64,000 bases of DNA, taken from the NCBI GenBank assembly GCA_028583405.1, contig CM053248.1, positions 27,674,769 through 27,738,768 on the forward strand. Reading direction: 5' to 3'. Every line of letters begins with the position of its first letter. Positions within the stretch are counted from its first letter, which is position 1. Shown one piece after another: positions 1-53,200 of the stretch. Origin of the DNA: Pogonophryne albipinna. Taxonomy: Eukaryota; Chordata; Actinopteri; Perciformes; Artedidraconidae. Below the pieces are notes generated by a model that was not told where the DNA came from, made no database searches, and worked only from the letters and a program-made list of their open reading frames with translations. Both the position numbers and the translations under genes were made by a program.

Positions 1-2500
1 GTTCCTTTTCTTCTATTGTATTATTCATGCTATCAAGTACAGGGTCCTTATTGCTTGATGAGTGTAATATAGCATGCTCACTTAATTATGGAGCAGCCCT
101 CATGAGAGGCATACCAGAGAATGCAGACACGATGAATACGGTGCCCTAGCTTCTCTTGCTTAAGAAAAATGGGAAATGCATGGAAAGAGATAACGAAAGC
201 CATATCCTTGTTTCTGTTTTAGCAACACTAGCCTGACTGTACTTGAGATGTTTATTATTGTTATTAATATTTTGTCAGGGAGCAGGGTTCTGTGTGGCAC
301 AAGGCCCTGGAAGGGGCTTATTAAAATAAGTTATTGTGGGCGATCGCCGTAGAGAGATACAACATAGTGATTAATGGTGTGTTTTACAGCTGACAAAAAA
401 GCGCAGGGAGACTCCGACTTGGGAGAACAGCACTGAGAAATCACTGCAAGGAAATTGCTAGGTATGTTTTACCTCTAATGAAAGAAACTATCCTTCAGAT
501 GTGTGTCATATTGGACTACTAAGGGCCATAGGGAAAATAAATCTGTTCTAATTTACTTTTGTTTTGACCTACTTAATGTTCTCCCATCCGATCTTCCATT
601 ATGAAACAATCTTTTTTTAACATTATGTCATGATTGCATCACTTAAGCTCTAAAATGAAAACAAGCTTGTTATGGCGTTTCCCGCTGTGACTTGACAGGT
701 AGTGGGACAACATTTAGAGACACACGACTATCGCGGTCTGTTGTCGCTCCTTAACTGTTATACATTTAGCACATTTCAGTCACGCTGTCTGTGTGTCTCA
801 GCTTCAGGAGCATGCAGATGATGTCCCTGGCAACTCTTCCTTTAAACTCCTGTTCCCTATTTCAAACTGAAGCAAAGCAAAGAATGGAAACAGGCTGGTA
901 GCCATCTAGTTGTCACAGTCCAGTGTAGTCCAATCATATCCCCCTCCCCTCCTGCCTTGTCCTATCCCACACTGTCTGTGTTAGCGGTCAGGTCAAAGCT
1001 GACAGCCTCCTGTCTTATCAGCTTTTTTCCCATCACACACTTATCAAAGCGCCCTTTCTACTCCTCCTCTCGCTGTTTTTTGTTTACATTGCTCTTGTCG
1101 CGGCAAGTAAACACCGGCAGTTATCTTTCAGATGGCAACATCACCGATAAGCCACATCTGCTGCTCTGTGGTACATCTGGAGTGTGTAGTAGCAGTGCGA
1201 GCGCTTTGAGGGGAAACCAGACTTGACTTGTTAAAAGTGCAGTTCATGTTTATTCATTTTGTGAATCAAAACATTCTGAATAAATGACTATAGCCCTATT
1301 GTGACAGTATAGTAAACGGTATAATGCCTTTGAAGGTATAGATATTTTGTATTTGCAACCCCTAGATTATGATTTGATATAAGTTTAAATTAAGTTAATT
1401 CAAATGAGCAACACCAAAAGTAGGATTTCCTACTTTAATTCTTAAACCATCTGTTTTATACAACAAACTTAAGGGGGGGTGGGGCAGGGGGAATCTCAAT
1501 TCTTTAAGACACTGCATGGTTGCATGTTTTCCCCTATAATGTTGTCAGTGTATTCATATATGTGAATCTAAACATGCCCAGTAGAGGAGGCTGTGCTGTG
1601 CTCTGTGGTTTGTGTGGAACATCTACTTCCTTCTAGTAGCCACCAAGTTACATTTGACCCTCAGTCACAAGGACTTGTGAATCCAACCTATGCAACAACC
1701 CCCCTCCCTCTCTCTCCAGGGACATACTTCAGCAAACATGTCAGTCCCCAACCTTCCAAGTCCCTCAGGGAAGATCCATTCAGGCCCAAGGGATGCAGGC
1801 TGGGGTTAGCAGTAACCGCTAAACACCGTAAACACTGTAGCTTTACACTCTGTGAACATCCAGGGGCCTCAGCAGCGTGCTTGCTGTGTACACTATCTGG
1901 CTCAAGTGATGTCAGAGGGGGCAGTGGATTTAAGCAGGTTTTAGCTTGACGCTAATCCCCTCGTGGCACACACTGTGGACGACAGCACTGTCCCTGCCAA
2001 TGACGTGCACGAACCCCATTGGATTAGCGCGTCTTGTCCCCTCCTCCATTCTGTTGGCATTGTCCAGCATGTGTTTTTACCCCAATTTCTTTACCCCCGG
2101 TTTTATTTTGGAATGTAAGCCTGACACCCAGCACAAGCATGATCCCTGCTGTAGAATGGAGTAGAGCCTCTCCCTAAAGGTGTGCATTTTTTCTGTTTGC
2201 ATGTGTGTTTGTCTCTTGCTTGTGTGTTTGTCATGTTGTGCCTCTCTTCATTGATTTCTAATGTTTCCAGGGCTGAATTATTTAGATAGGCTGCCAGCAG
2301 GGAGCTACATGATAGGGTGGACTTAAGAGTGAGAGGTGGCGGGTGGGGGGGGGCCCTACAGCTGCAGATCAGGTAAAAAGGTAGCTCATGATTCACCTTT
2401 ACTCATCCTCTCTCCACGTCTCCCATTTGATTGGTGGTGAGTGTAACTGGAGAGTAGAAACACAATACCCGGCTCTATTTTCCGCTTTTATAGCTGCCCG
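1..2500. other. Non-coding 5' flank of the RIBEYE exon
   Basis: I see no supported coding exon here. The short open frames have no recognisable protein and are not phase-linked to anything. Upstream CtBP2-specific exons would be expected to the left of the window, so this is probably ctbp2 intron that also serves as the RIBEYE promoter. The last 600 bases contain two OTX/CRX-type sites (reported separately) and a good splice donor at 2437 (GTGAGT), which could end a non-coding 5' exon. Confidence 0.5.
1951..2030 (+). promoter_or_regulatory. Candidate photoreceptor promoter module (paired CRX/OTX sites)
   Basis: CTAATCCC at 1952-1959 and its inverted form GGATTAG at 2021-2027 match the TAATCC site bound by CRX/OTX homeodomain proteins. 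A CRE-like TGACGTGC at 2001-2008 and a CCATTGG box at 2017-2023 lie between or over them. The cluster sits about 0.7 kb upstream of the RIBEYE start codon. RIBEYE is made in photoreceptors and bipolar cells, so such sites would make sense. This is motif evidence only; TAATCC alone occurs often by chance. Confidence 0.3.
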
Positions 2501-2739
2501 CTTCATTGTCTTCACTGATGCCTCACTCAAGTGAGCAGTCGCATTTTGGTGGTGCTCTGGGCCAACGGGGTCCTGAATGGTCTGAAGGTCAGAACGACAG
2601 GGCTGCAAGTCGCTGTCAACACTGTGGCACCGTTGCGGGACGTAGGAATTCTTTTTCACAGGGTGGAGCTGACTGTGGAGCTTGGTTTCACCATCACCTA
2701 GATCTTTGTGAGAAAGCTGATACAGACCTCCAGACCTCC

Positions 2740-44318
<41,579 letters not shown>

Positions 44319-45870
44319 CAGCAGAAGAGTTCCAACAACCAATCACAACGCAACCGACCAACTGGGACCAAGAGACAGTGAAACGACACACGTGGCTGCC
44401 TGTTAAACCAGCCAGCAACTGGGAACAAAGGAAGTGTTCCGGGGGAATTTGTACTTTTAACGTTTTAGTTTTTACTCTCTGTCTCTTGGGGTTCAGTACC
44501 GACTTTACTCTTCGATGATGATGATGGGTTTTTTCGTTGTTGTTTTTTCTTCGGGACATGCCTATGATTGTGGACACAGAGTCCAGTGTTTTTAGCGCTC
44601 CGGGATTACCCGACTGAGACTCTGTCCCCGCCCCGTCTCCACCTCAGAGCTCATGGGAAACGTAGGCCCTCATCTCAACACACTCAAGAGAAAAAACTCT
44701 GGCATCATGTGCTACTGGACCTTAACCCCCTCCCTCCCTTCCCAACCGCCCCCTGATCCTCCCCACCTCTCCGACCCTCCTTATGTAACTAATGTGTTGT
44801 TTAGGCCCCTCATTATGCCTCAGAAGAATTATTTTGTTCTTTCAATCTTCAGTGTGAATGACTAAAAATGACTATATATATTTATCATTCGTCAAACAAA
44901 AGGACACGATTTAGTAATCCAGAGTGGGTTTTAACCCTTTCCTGGCAATAAGACACATGACAGCTGCTGCAGTTACAAGATGTCACCACTGGAGGGCACT
45001 TCTACACAGCGTGAGGGATTTCTTCTGCACCTGTGAGCGTTAACACCAAAGGTTGCTCCAATATACTCTGTGGGAATTCTTTTTGAGCCGTTAGCAGTTA
45101 CACTAAACAAACATTCACTGTACATTTGAATGTAGCTAAGTTTTGAGATTACATGGATGTAGAGGAGCTGCCAGCTAAGTATTTCACTTTTGTCTTTAGT
45201 TTAGAGTCAGTGTGACTCTGATGAAGGACTTTTTTTTTTCAAGTTTGGCGTGACTGACTGCATCCGATTCTTCTGCTGAATGGACGGATATTACAGATCA
45301 TCGGCATCGGTGCACAGATGAGACCATGCTCCCTTCTTTGAGCACATTTCACACTGAAGACAGGAAAGGGTTAAAGCAAACTTCATTTCTTAATGACTCA
45401 GGAAAACACTTTTTTGCTGATATTGTTTATTCCCAGAATGTTGTCTTTGAGAAAAAAAGAAGATGAGACTAAATCTGTTTAGTCTGGATATCCCTCTCTC
45501 TCCCCCCCCCCCCCTCTCTCCATTGTGGTATTTTTATATACAAGGCGCATCCCTGGTTTTGGTGTTAAAGAGTTTTGAAGAGTCCTGTTAGATTTGTATT
45601 GCCTAGTTAAATGTTCCTATAACCATAGTCCTATGTGATCCACCCCCCCCCCCCTTCTTATATTTTCTTTGTTCTATTGAAGGCCAGGTTCTTTGGGACA
45701 TCCTCCCTGTAAGAGCAATTGCAGAAACTCCTACTTAGTGTCCCAACAATAGCAAGAGGCAGCCAGCAGTATGTTTTTGTTTTTAGTGTGAGTATTTGTA
45801 TTTGTTTCTTGTACAAGGTGAACATTTAGCATTCAGTGCAGTTCAAATAAAAGATGATTCTGAGAACCAG
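44319..45870 (+). other. ctbp2: ctbp2 3' UTR
   Basis: No open frame of note. AATAAA at 45846-45851 is the likely poly(A) signal, giving a 3' UTR of about 1.55 kb. Poly-C runs occur at 45505-45513 and 45642-45653. Confidence 0.7.
45846..45851 (+). terminator. ctbp2 poly(A) signal
   Basis: Canonical AATAAA in a TTCAAATAAAAGATG context, downstream of the ctbp2 stop with no gene between. Confidence 0.65.
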
Positions 45871-45948
45871 CTGTCTGTACCAGAATGATTTTGAACACTT
45901 TGTCCTGATAATGTGTTCCTTTAGCAAACTCTTACAAGATGTCTCATT

Positions 45949-46136
45949 TTTATTGTTTTATCCTTTGTCACAGGGGGGCACCAAAATAAGTCCCAATAAC
46001 AAAGAAATGCAGCAAGTGACACCATCCGGATGATTAAATTAAAAACCAACAAAGGGTTGGGTCTCACGTGTAAAATGTAATCTTTTAAGGCCGATAACTA
46101 CCTACATTTGAGTCCTTTTGTTTATTAAAAGCTCAC
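45949..46136 (-). terminator. zranb1 candidate poly(A) signals
   Basis: On the minus strand AATAAA occurs at 46136-46131 and again at 45954-45949. They lie 0.9 and 1.1 kb past the zranb1 stop. The second would bring the transcript end to within about 100 bases of the ctbp2 poly(A) signal. Confidence 0.5.
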
Positions 46137-47037
46137 TGTAGTTCCGGTAACTATCGTTTACTGAGAAATAACATTTTCTGGGAGCTTTTGGCTTCTACTT
46201 TGACTTCTTTCATTAATTTGGGCTATATTTAGACATAAAAACATGTCCATCCATCAGAGTATGTTTGAGTTATTTCAGTTAGAGGCAAGAAGAAACCAAC
46301 AAGGGCAAAAAAGAGGATGAAAGTGAGTCAAATTTAATATGAATGCACTCTATAGAAAGAGGCAGAGTGTTTGGTTTTCTTTTCCCCACCGGCATCACCA
46401 CCACCAACTCTAACATGACAAAGAGCTACTAAATCACACGTAAAAATGTCAGTAAACTTGTACGTCCTCCCCCCCCCTCACAGAATGTAGGTTTTCATCT
46501 GTGCAAAAATAAAATACTTCAAGACTGAACGGATAAAACGGAGCGGAACAAAACAGAAAAAGGTATGGCCTCCGCACGCTTAATCTCCTAAACAAATAAA
46601 TATATCCAAAAATATCAGAAGGGGTTTGCAGAGGGATCAGAAGAAAGAAAAGCAGGTGCTCTTTAAACCTTAACATACACACAGCCATCAGCATCCTCTC
46701 CGTTGAAGTAACAGGCAGTTCTGTAAATGAAATGTCTCTTCGAGTGCAGCTTCAGGATTTCCTTAAATACAGTTTCTATATGTCTTAGTATTTCTGTCAG
46801 GTGTGATTAGAACTTAATTAACAAATAAGGAGAAATCTTAAAGGCAAACTAAGTGGACTTGATGTGCTTTCATAGGAGCAGTAATCACGGTGCTGGTATC
46901 TCTTCTTCTTTTGTTTTCCACCACGGAGCTCACACATCACATGCATTATTACAAGTTCAAGATTTACATGTTGGAGAAAGAAAGAAAAAAAACAGATAGT
47001 AAGGTAGGAACTCTCCCAGAGCCTACAGTGTCCAGTC
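46110..47037 (-). other. zranb1: zranb1 3' UTR
   Basis: Non-coding sequence between the TGA at 47038-47040 and the first minus-strand AATAAA. AT-rich, with no other gene. Confidence 0.6.
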
Positions 47038-47274
47038 TCAGATTAAAGAGCTGTGTTCCTCCTCGTCTTCGTCCTCCTCTTCCTCTCCGTCGGACAGGGA
47101 GGCACAGGGGCGGATCTGGCGGTATCTGTCCATCCACTTCTCCACCATCTGGGTGACCAGAGGGTGGTTACGCCGGCGAGAGCTCTTCTGCATGGCGGCC
47201 AGCATCCCTCCTTCTGTCACGCAGCAGTCCAGCCACTCCCTCAGCAGCTTCTCCTGCTGCTCCTCGTTGCCCAT
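47038..47274 (-). CDS. zranb1: zranb1 last coding exon
   Basis: Encodes [20 protein letters not shown] through the acidic tail and HSSLI, TGA. Acceptor CTGTGCCTCAG|ATGGGC. A short (CA)n run borders it in the intron. Confidence 0.95.
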   Translation of the reverse strand: MGNEEQQEKLLREWLDCCVTEGGMLAAMQKSSRRRNHPLVTQMVEKWMDRYRQIRPCASLSDGEEEEDEDEEEHSSLI

Positions 47275-50200
47275 CTGAGGCACAGAAACACACACACACA
47301 CACACACCATTTGTTAGGACATGTTTAAACTGGTGATCACAGTCAGGCTTTACAAACCCAAACTTCACTGAGGGCTGGGAACGATTTGTGGTAACCTGAA
47401 ACCATAAGCTGTACATAATGTTTATTGTTTTTATTCTTATTTCTGTTTTTGAAAGCAACTTTTATCCATAAATGCGCAATCTTTTGTTAAAGGAGCCCAT
47501 TGGTTTAAAAGGGGTTTCACTCAGATTTGATATCCACAACTATGCTTTGTTTTCTGCCGGATTAAAACACTGACTGCAGTCATTTACAGTAAACAAGGTG
47601 ACTTGCAAGTAAGAATAAAACAAATCAGCACCTATTCATGCTTTCATTAACTAGACCCTCCAGAAAAACGCGATTCTGCGATCGCAGAATTTACCGCATA
47701 ATCAGCAAAATGGCGCAGATTTTTAAAAGGCCGCATATTTATCAAAAGGCCGCATAATCCCCGCATTTTTCCACACAAAGTTGAAAGAAAAAAAAGTTAA
47801 CTCGTCTTGTCTTGACGTGAAGTGATGATGATGATGACGCGACGTCATCAGCTCGCGCATCACAGAAGGTAAACAACACCGTAGAGTGAACGTGTGGAGC
47901 TCATACGAGAGAGAAAACACCAAGATGAAAACATCGAATCCATCTCATTTACCGACAAACATTTCTGCTAAAGACCGAGCAAAGCAGGACCCCGATGTCT
48001 TGCACGAAAGTGGGGGGAAACTATTCTGCACCCCGTGCAACTGTGTTGGAGCATAAGAGAACATCGACGGTGACGAACCAATTTGATTCATTCAAACATT
48101 CGAAAATGCTTTCTGCTGCTGCGGACAAGAAAGCCAAACAACTCACGTTCACCGAGGCATCAACCTCCAACACCCTTTCGAGGGCTACAAGAAACGAAGT
48201 GAGTAGCCTACAAGATTGAAGCTGGTCGGATAACGAACGAGTAAATGAAAACAGAATGAGGCGGAGAAGTGTGTGTGTGTGTGTGTGCGTTTGTGTGTCT
48301 GTGCCCAATTGCTTTTACAATATATAAACATTGAATGTGTTTAATTGAATAGTAAAGGGGTTTAACGTTAGTGGCAGGTTGTGTGTGAGAGAGAATAAAT
48401 AAATAAGACAGCCCAATATTAATTTTTTCCGCATATTTCGCAACTTTCCGCAATTTCACCGCATAAAATCACATAAAACCCTGAATGTTTGATCGCATAA
48501 TTAAGGATTTTTGCCCGCGTTTTTCTGGAGAGTCTAATTAACATGTGTAGTATCTGTTCAAACGTTCCTATACTATGTACTGTGACCTAAGATTTTCATC
48601 GTCATAACTACACTGTAGCTATGTACGTATGACCAATAAAAGCCTTGAACCTTGAATATACTTTTAAAATAGTAGAACACCAAATTATTTTGTGGTAGAA
48701 AATACACATTGCATATAATACACATTCACATCAGTCCCTACCTCTTGAGCAGACAGGAAGTGGACGTGCAGCAGCTTCCTCTCGCTGTCCACCAGCGGCA
48801 GCAGCGTTACCGTGACGTCGTCGTCGGTGTTGAGGTTGGCGCCCGCACCGCGATTGTCGTAGCCGTCGTTCTCCATGGCCACCAGGGCCGAGAAGTGGCC
48901 CCGCGTGTATCCCAGGGCGATGGGGCTCTTCCAGCAGAAGCTCTGCTCCCATAGCAGAGGCAGATACACACCTACACACACACAGCAGGTCAGAGGCAGG
49001 TATCTAAACAGTGGATCAGCTGGGAGCTCTCTGTGACTGTGTGGATGTCAGAGTTCATCTGACCCGAGATCAGCAGAGGCTGCGCTTCATCTGGAAACAA
49101 CTGGGGCATCGAGAGCAGGGAGCCGCTGTGTGCTGGTGCTCAGCCTCTGCTGCTCAGAACACACACACTACACAATGTTCAATGTGGACTAGAGCAAACC
49201 ACAGTCACTCCGGTTGTTCTCTGGTTAGCATGAGCAGTCAGGTTGCACATTTAAATCTACTTTTCTGATTAAAGAGAGGTTCTTTGATTTATTCAAAATG
49301 AAAAGCAGCACAACAGACGGACTGAGGTAGAAATGTTGTGTTACGCAGCGACTCAGCACCCCAGCTGTGCTTCCTTTAACAAACAGCTCCAGTTTGTGCC
49401 GCTGCCAACCCCCTGCCCTGCTGTAGTGTGTCTTTATTAAACAGTCATTTCCCCCGAGTAACCCCATATAACCTCAAGGTAATACTACAAATCAAATAGA
49501 AACCTTTAGAGGTATCCTGCTCTCCACTATAACAAAAGGTCGCTGGAATTTCATTTGTGGAGCTGGTAGAAGTGAAAAATCTAATTGTGGTCCGTTGTCA
49601 CGGGGACTATCATTGTTTCATTAGCAGAAGTGGTTTCAATGAAAACTCTTTGTGAACAGAACATTAAAAACCACACTGCCTGCAGGGCTAGACGTCACAA
49701 CTAGTTCAAAGATAAAACAGGTGCTTTAAAGCAGTAATGTCAAAGATTTGCATTAAATAAATGTCTGTTGAACATTTGCATTATAAGAAAGTAGATGTTA
49801 CTGTTCAGATCTCAGGGAAGTGAGATGCACACCGGCAATGAGCACTTATTTCCATAGGTGTCACCAGAAAGTGGAAGGAAACGGTGACAAACATTTATTT
49901 GAAACTCTCACCTTGAAAGCGAGTGTATCCTAACGTTTCCCCACGGAAACTTTTGTAGTATTTCACTCCGTAGACTATGATGGGTCTGCGAAGAATGTGT
50001 GCAAGAACAAAGATGTGGGTCTGCTCCAGGCTGGCCCCGGGCTGAGGGGGGGAAGAGACACAAAAAAACTTTTTACACATCATCGAGTAGCTGTAGTCAT
50101 AGCGACTTCCCTCAATCACACATTTAGCAGAAATCCAGTAAAGTGCTGAGACGGCCGAGTCCTCTGTGATCACATTTCAAAACAGAGTGCTGCACTCTGA

Positions 50201-53200
50201 GAACATGCAGCGCTGCAGCACATTTGCATGCCCCCCTCTCTCTCATCTCTGAGTTGTATAAACAGAAAGCCCACTGCTTAGTCTAGTCATCCACAATGAT
50301 GGGATGGATATACAAATCTTCTGGATCTGATCTCAGATTATCACATTGTGGATTTGCAGTGTTTGTTTGTACTGCCGGTGGAGTGGCTCTCTCTAAATGC
50401 CTCTAATCCCAAAGTCACATGATGGGAGGAGTGCCGACTCAGCAGCCTGACAGCTGTCCGTCGCTCTACAGCTCCATCTCAGGGCATCTTTAATAATTGC
50501 TGATGTCCTCCCTGTCATTCACAGAAGATCCACCTTCCTACTGTGTCTGCCGTTCAGTGTCATTGACTTTACTGTCATTCAAATGAATGAGCAACACTTA
50601 GACAGATGGTGCTGATACACAGAGAGAAGGATGCTAGCCTTTTGTGCATTCACTCAGAAGTGATTGTGTTTAAAATGGAGAGTCTGTGCAGTGACAACAT
50701 GGCATCCATATTAAGACGTTTTACCTCAGAATGTTGATACAAATAATTAATAAGCAAGGGTATGTAGATCATAGTATGTTTGAAACAAAACTCAACTTGG
50801 TAATATTTATAAGAAGGTTGAACCTCTCCTCAATTTTAGGTCATAAAAAAATATATTTTAAGAGTTTGGGGCGCTTGTAAATTACAGTGAAAGGACACAG
50901 GTTCAAAAGGGTATATTAATATTCTTTAGAAAACTAAAATAATGCAGGGTTTTTAAAGGAAAGGAAGGCCTTAAACATGTGTGACAGGTCAGAGGAATTC
51001 ACACATTGTCATTTGGTGAAATGTAAAGCAACTCGTTGGTCATTAAGCTGCCATTAGCCTGTGAGAGCGCTTCCATCTCCTCACACATTTCTAAGAAGCT
51101 CACAGCCTCTTATGGCGCGTTTCCACTGCAGGCCTCGCTCGGCCTCGCTCGGTTTGGTTAGGCCTTATTAGGCCCGGCTCACTTTAATGCTGCGCTTCCA
51201 TTACAGTTTAGGAACTGGGGTAGTTACTATAGTAACGCAGTGTAGGCGGAGCCGTGACGTCATCTTCAATGAGAGCCCCAAAAAAACAACACAGCCGTTA
51301 GCTCTTAGCACTCAGAGCTCACAGCTCTTCATATCTGTTCAGAAACTAGATAAAAGTGAAACAAGTACAAACCACAGACTGCCTGTGTCATGGCGAATAC
51401 AGTCGCTGGTTTATTTATGTCTGTATAGGCCGTTGTTGTGAGTGTGGACGGTCGGAGCATATATAACGTTAGCTTAGCCAAGCTCCGTTTAGAAAACACT
51501 CATTTTAAAAGGGTTTTTGGCCTGCCGTCTGTCTGCAGACTTGTCAAAGCATTAATTCATGGTTTTTACTAACCGGTATCAGTATGTTGTTACTTCGGCA
51601 TCATTTTGAAACGTGTATTACAATTAAATCACGGTCAAATATGTTCATCTTGTTGTAGTTGTAGCCCCCATGCCAGCGATTCTCTCTCTAGTTTAGCATA
51701 CTCAGCCCGACTCAGCCTGGTTGTTCCTGGCCCTAGAACCACGATTTAGTCGGGCCAGAAAAAAAGTGAAAAAGTAGCCCCGGGCCAAAACTAGGCCAAG
51801 TGGAAACACAACCAAAAACGGGCCCCGCACGGCTCGGCACGCTTAAAGCGAGCTACCCGCTACAGTGGAAACGCGCCATTACAGTCCGACCACAGCGCAC
51901 TGGGAGGATTGATAGTGAGGCGGAGGAAGTGAGTAACGGAGAGGAACCCCGTAATTACCTGGCTGGCCAGAGACAGGATGAACGCCCAGTCCTCCTGCCA
52001 CTGCTCCTCTCTCAGGGAGAAATGCAGACCGAAACTCTGCGAGTACCACGACTCCCACTCCTTCCAGCGCGTGTAGAACCTAAAAACATTGACATGACAA
52101 TATTTTCAACGTTCATTCTAATCAAAAATATTTATCCCACTACAGTATCTCAACAAGAATGTACGACAGGAAGTGGATAACAAACATTCCTGACACAGCA
52201 CGGCATATCACATCAAATACCTGGATTTAAATGCCTTGAGTAAAATACACTTTTTAGTAGTAAAAGGAAAACTAGTTGAACATAATGAGCAAAAACCTCA
52301 GTTTACATAGTGAGTAATCAAACCTGTCTGTGTGATCGGAGTATGTAAATATCCTGAGGAAATGCTTGTACCCTGAGCCTCTGACCACCAAGGCTTCAAA
52401 GGGTCACTGGCTGCAGCAACAAGGACAACATTTTGCACATTTTAGGCCGTGCATCCACATGTCCTTGATCTAACGAAACGAATATAACTTAAGCATATAC
52501 GATCCTGAAAGCAACACCACAAAACAAGGCAGAAACCTGTCACTACATTGTGATATTTGGTGGTTAAAATGTTTTTATTTGTCTTTATTCAAATGCAACC
52601 TTTTGTCAATGGGATAGTCTTGTTATATGCTAAACTGCACATTTCTTTAATAATTAAGTCTTAACTACCTTTTAGTTTTAATACCAATTACACACGTTCT
52701 TTTGGGGGAGATGTGTGTGTCAAATTGAAGTAGTTTATTCAGATTACCCAGAGCCCAGGCATGTTGCTTAATAAAAAACGGTGTTTTAGGTCATAACATG
52801 TTTCTTGGATTGTATGACTATAGGCTCTGTGTGGGTCAGAGGGTCTCACCAGTGGGAGCAGTCGTGCAGGCTGTCATGGAGGGTCTTGCGGAGGACAGAG
52901 TCCTTGTCGTAGATCCCCCAGGTGGCCTGCAGGACCGAGTCCAGCAGACAGTCCCCGGCCGTGCGGTTCCACAGGGCGTACAGACGACTGTCCAGCCGGG
53001 TGCCCAGCTCCAGAGACCAGTTGATGACAGGAGACTCCTCCTCCAGCTCTACAGACACAAGGAGGGGGGGGGGGGGGGTGGTCCATAAAGCCATGTTCCA
53101 GACAGTTGTGTGTGGAAATGTCTCCAATAGAGAAAGAGGAGGAGGATTTCCAAGTATAAACTTTAAAGATATTTTCCTCAGCTGACAAATGAACAAACAA

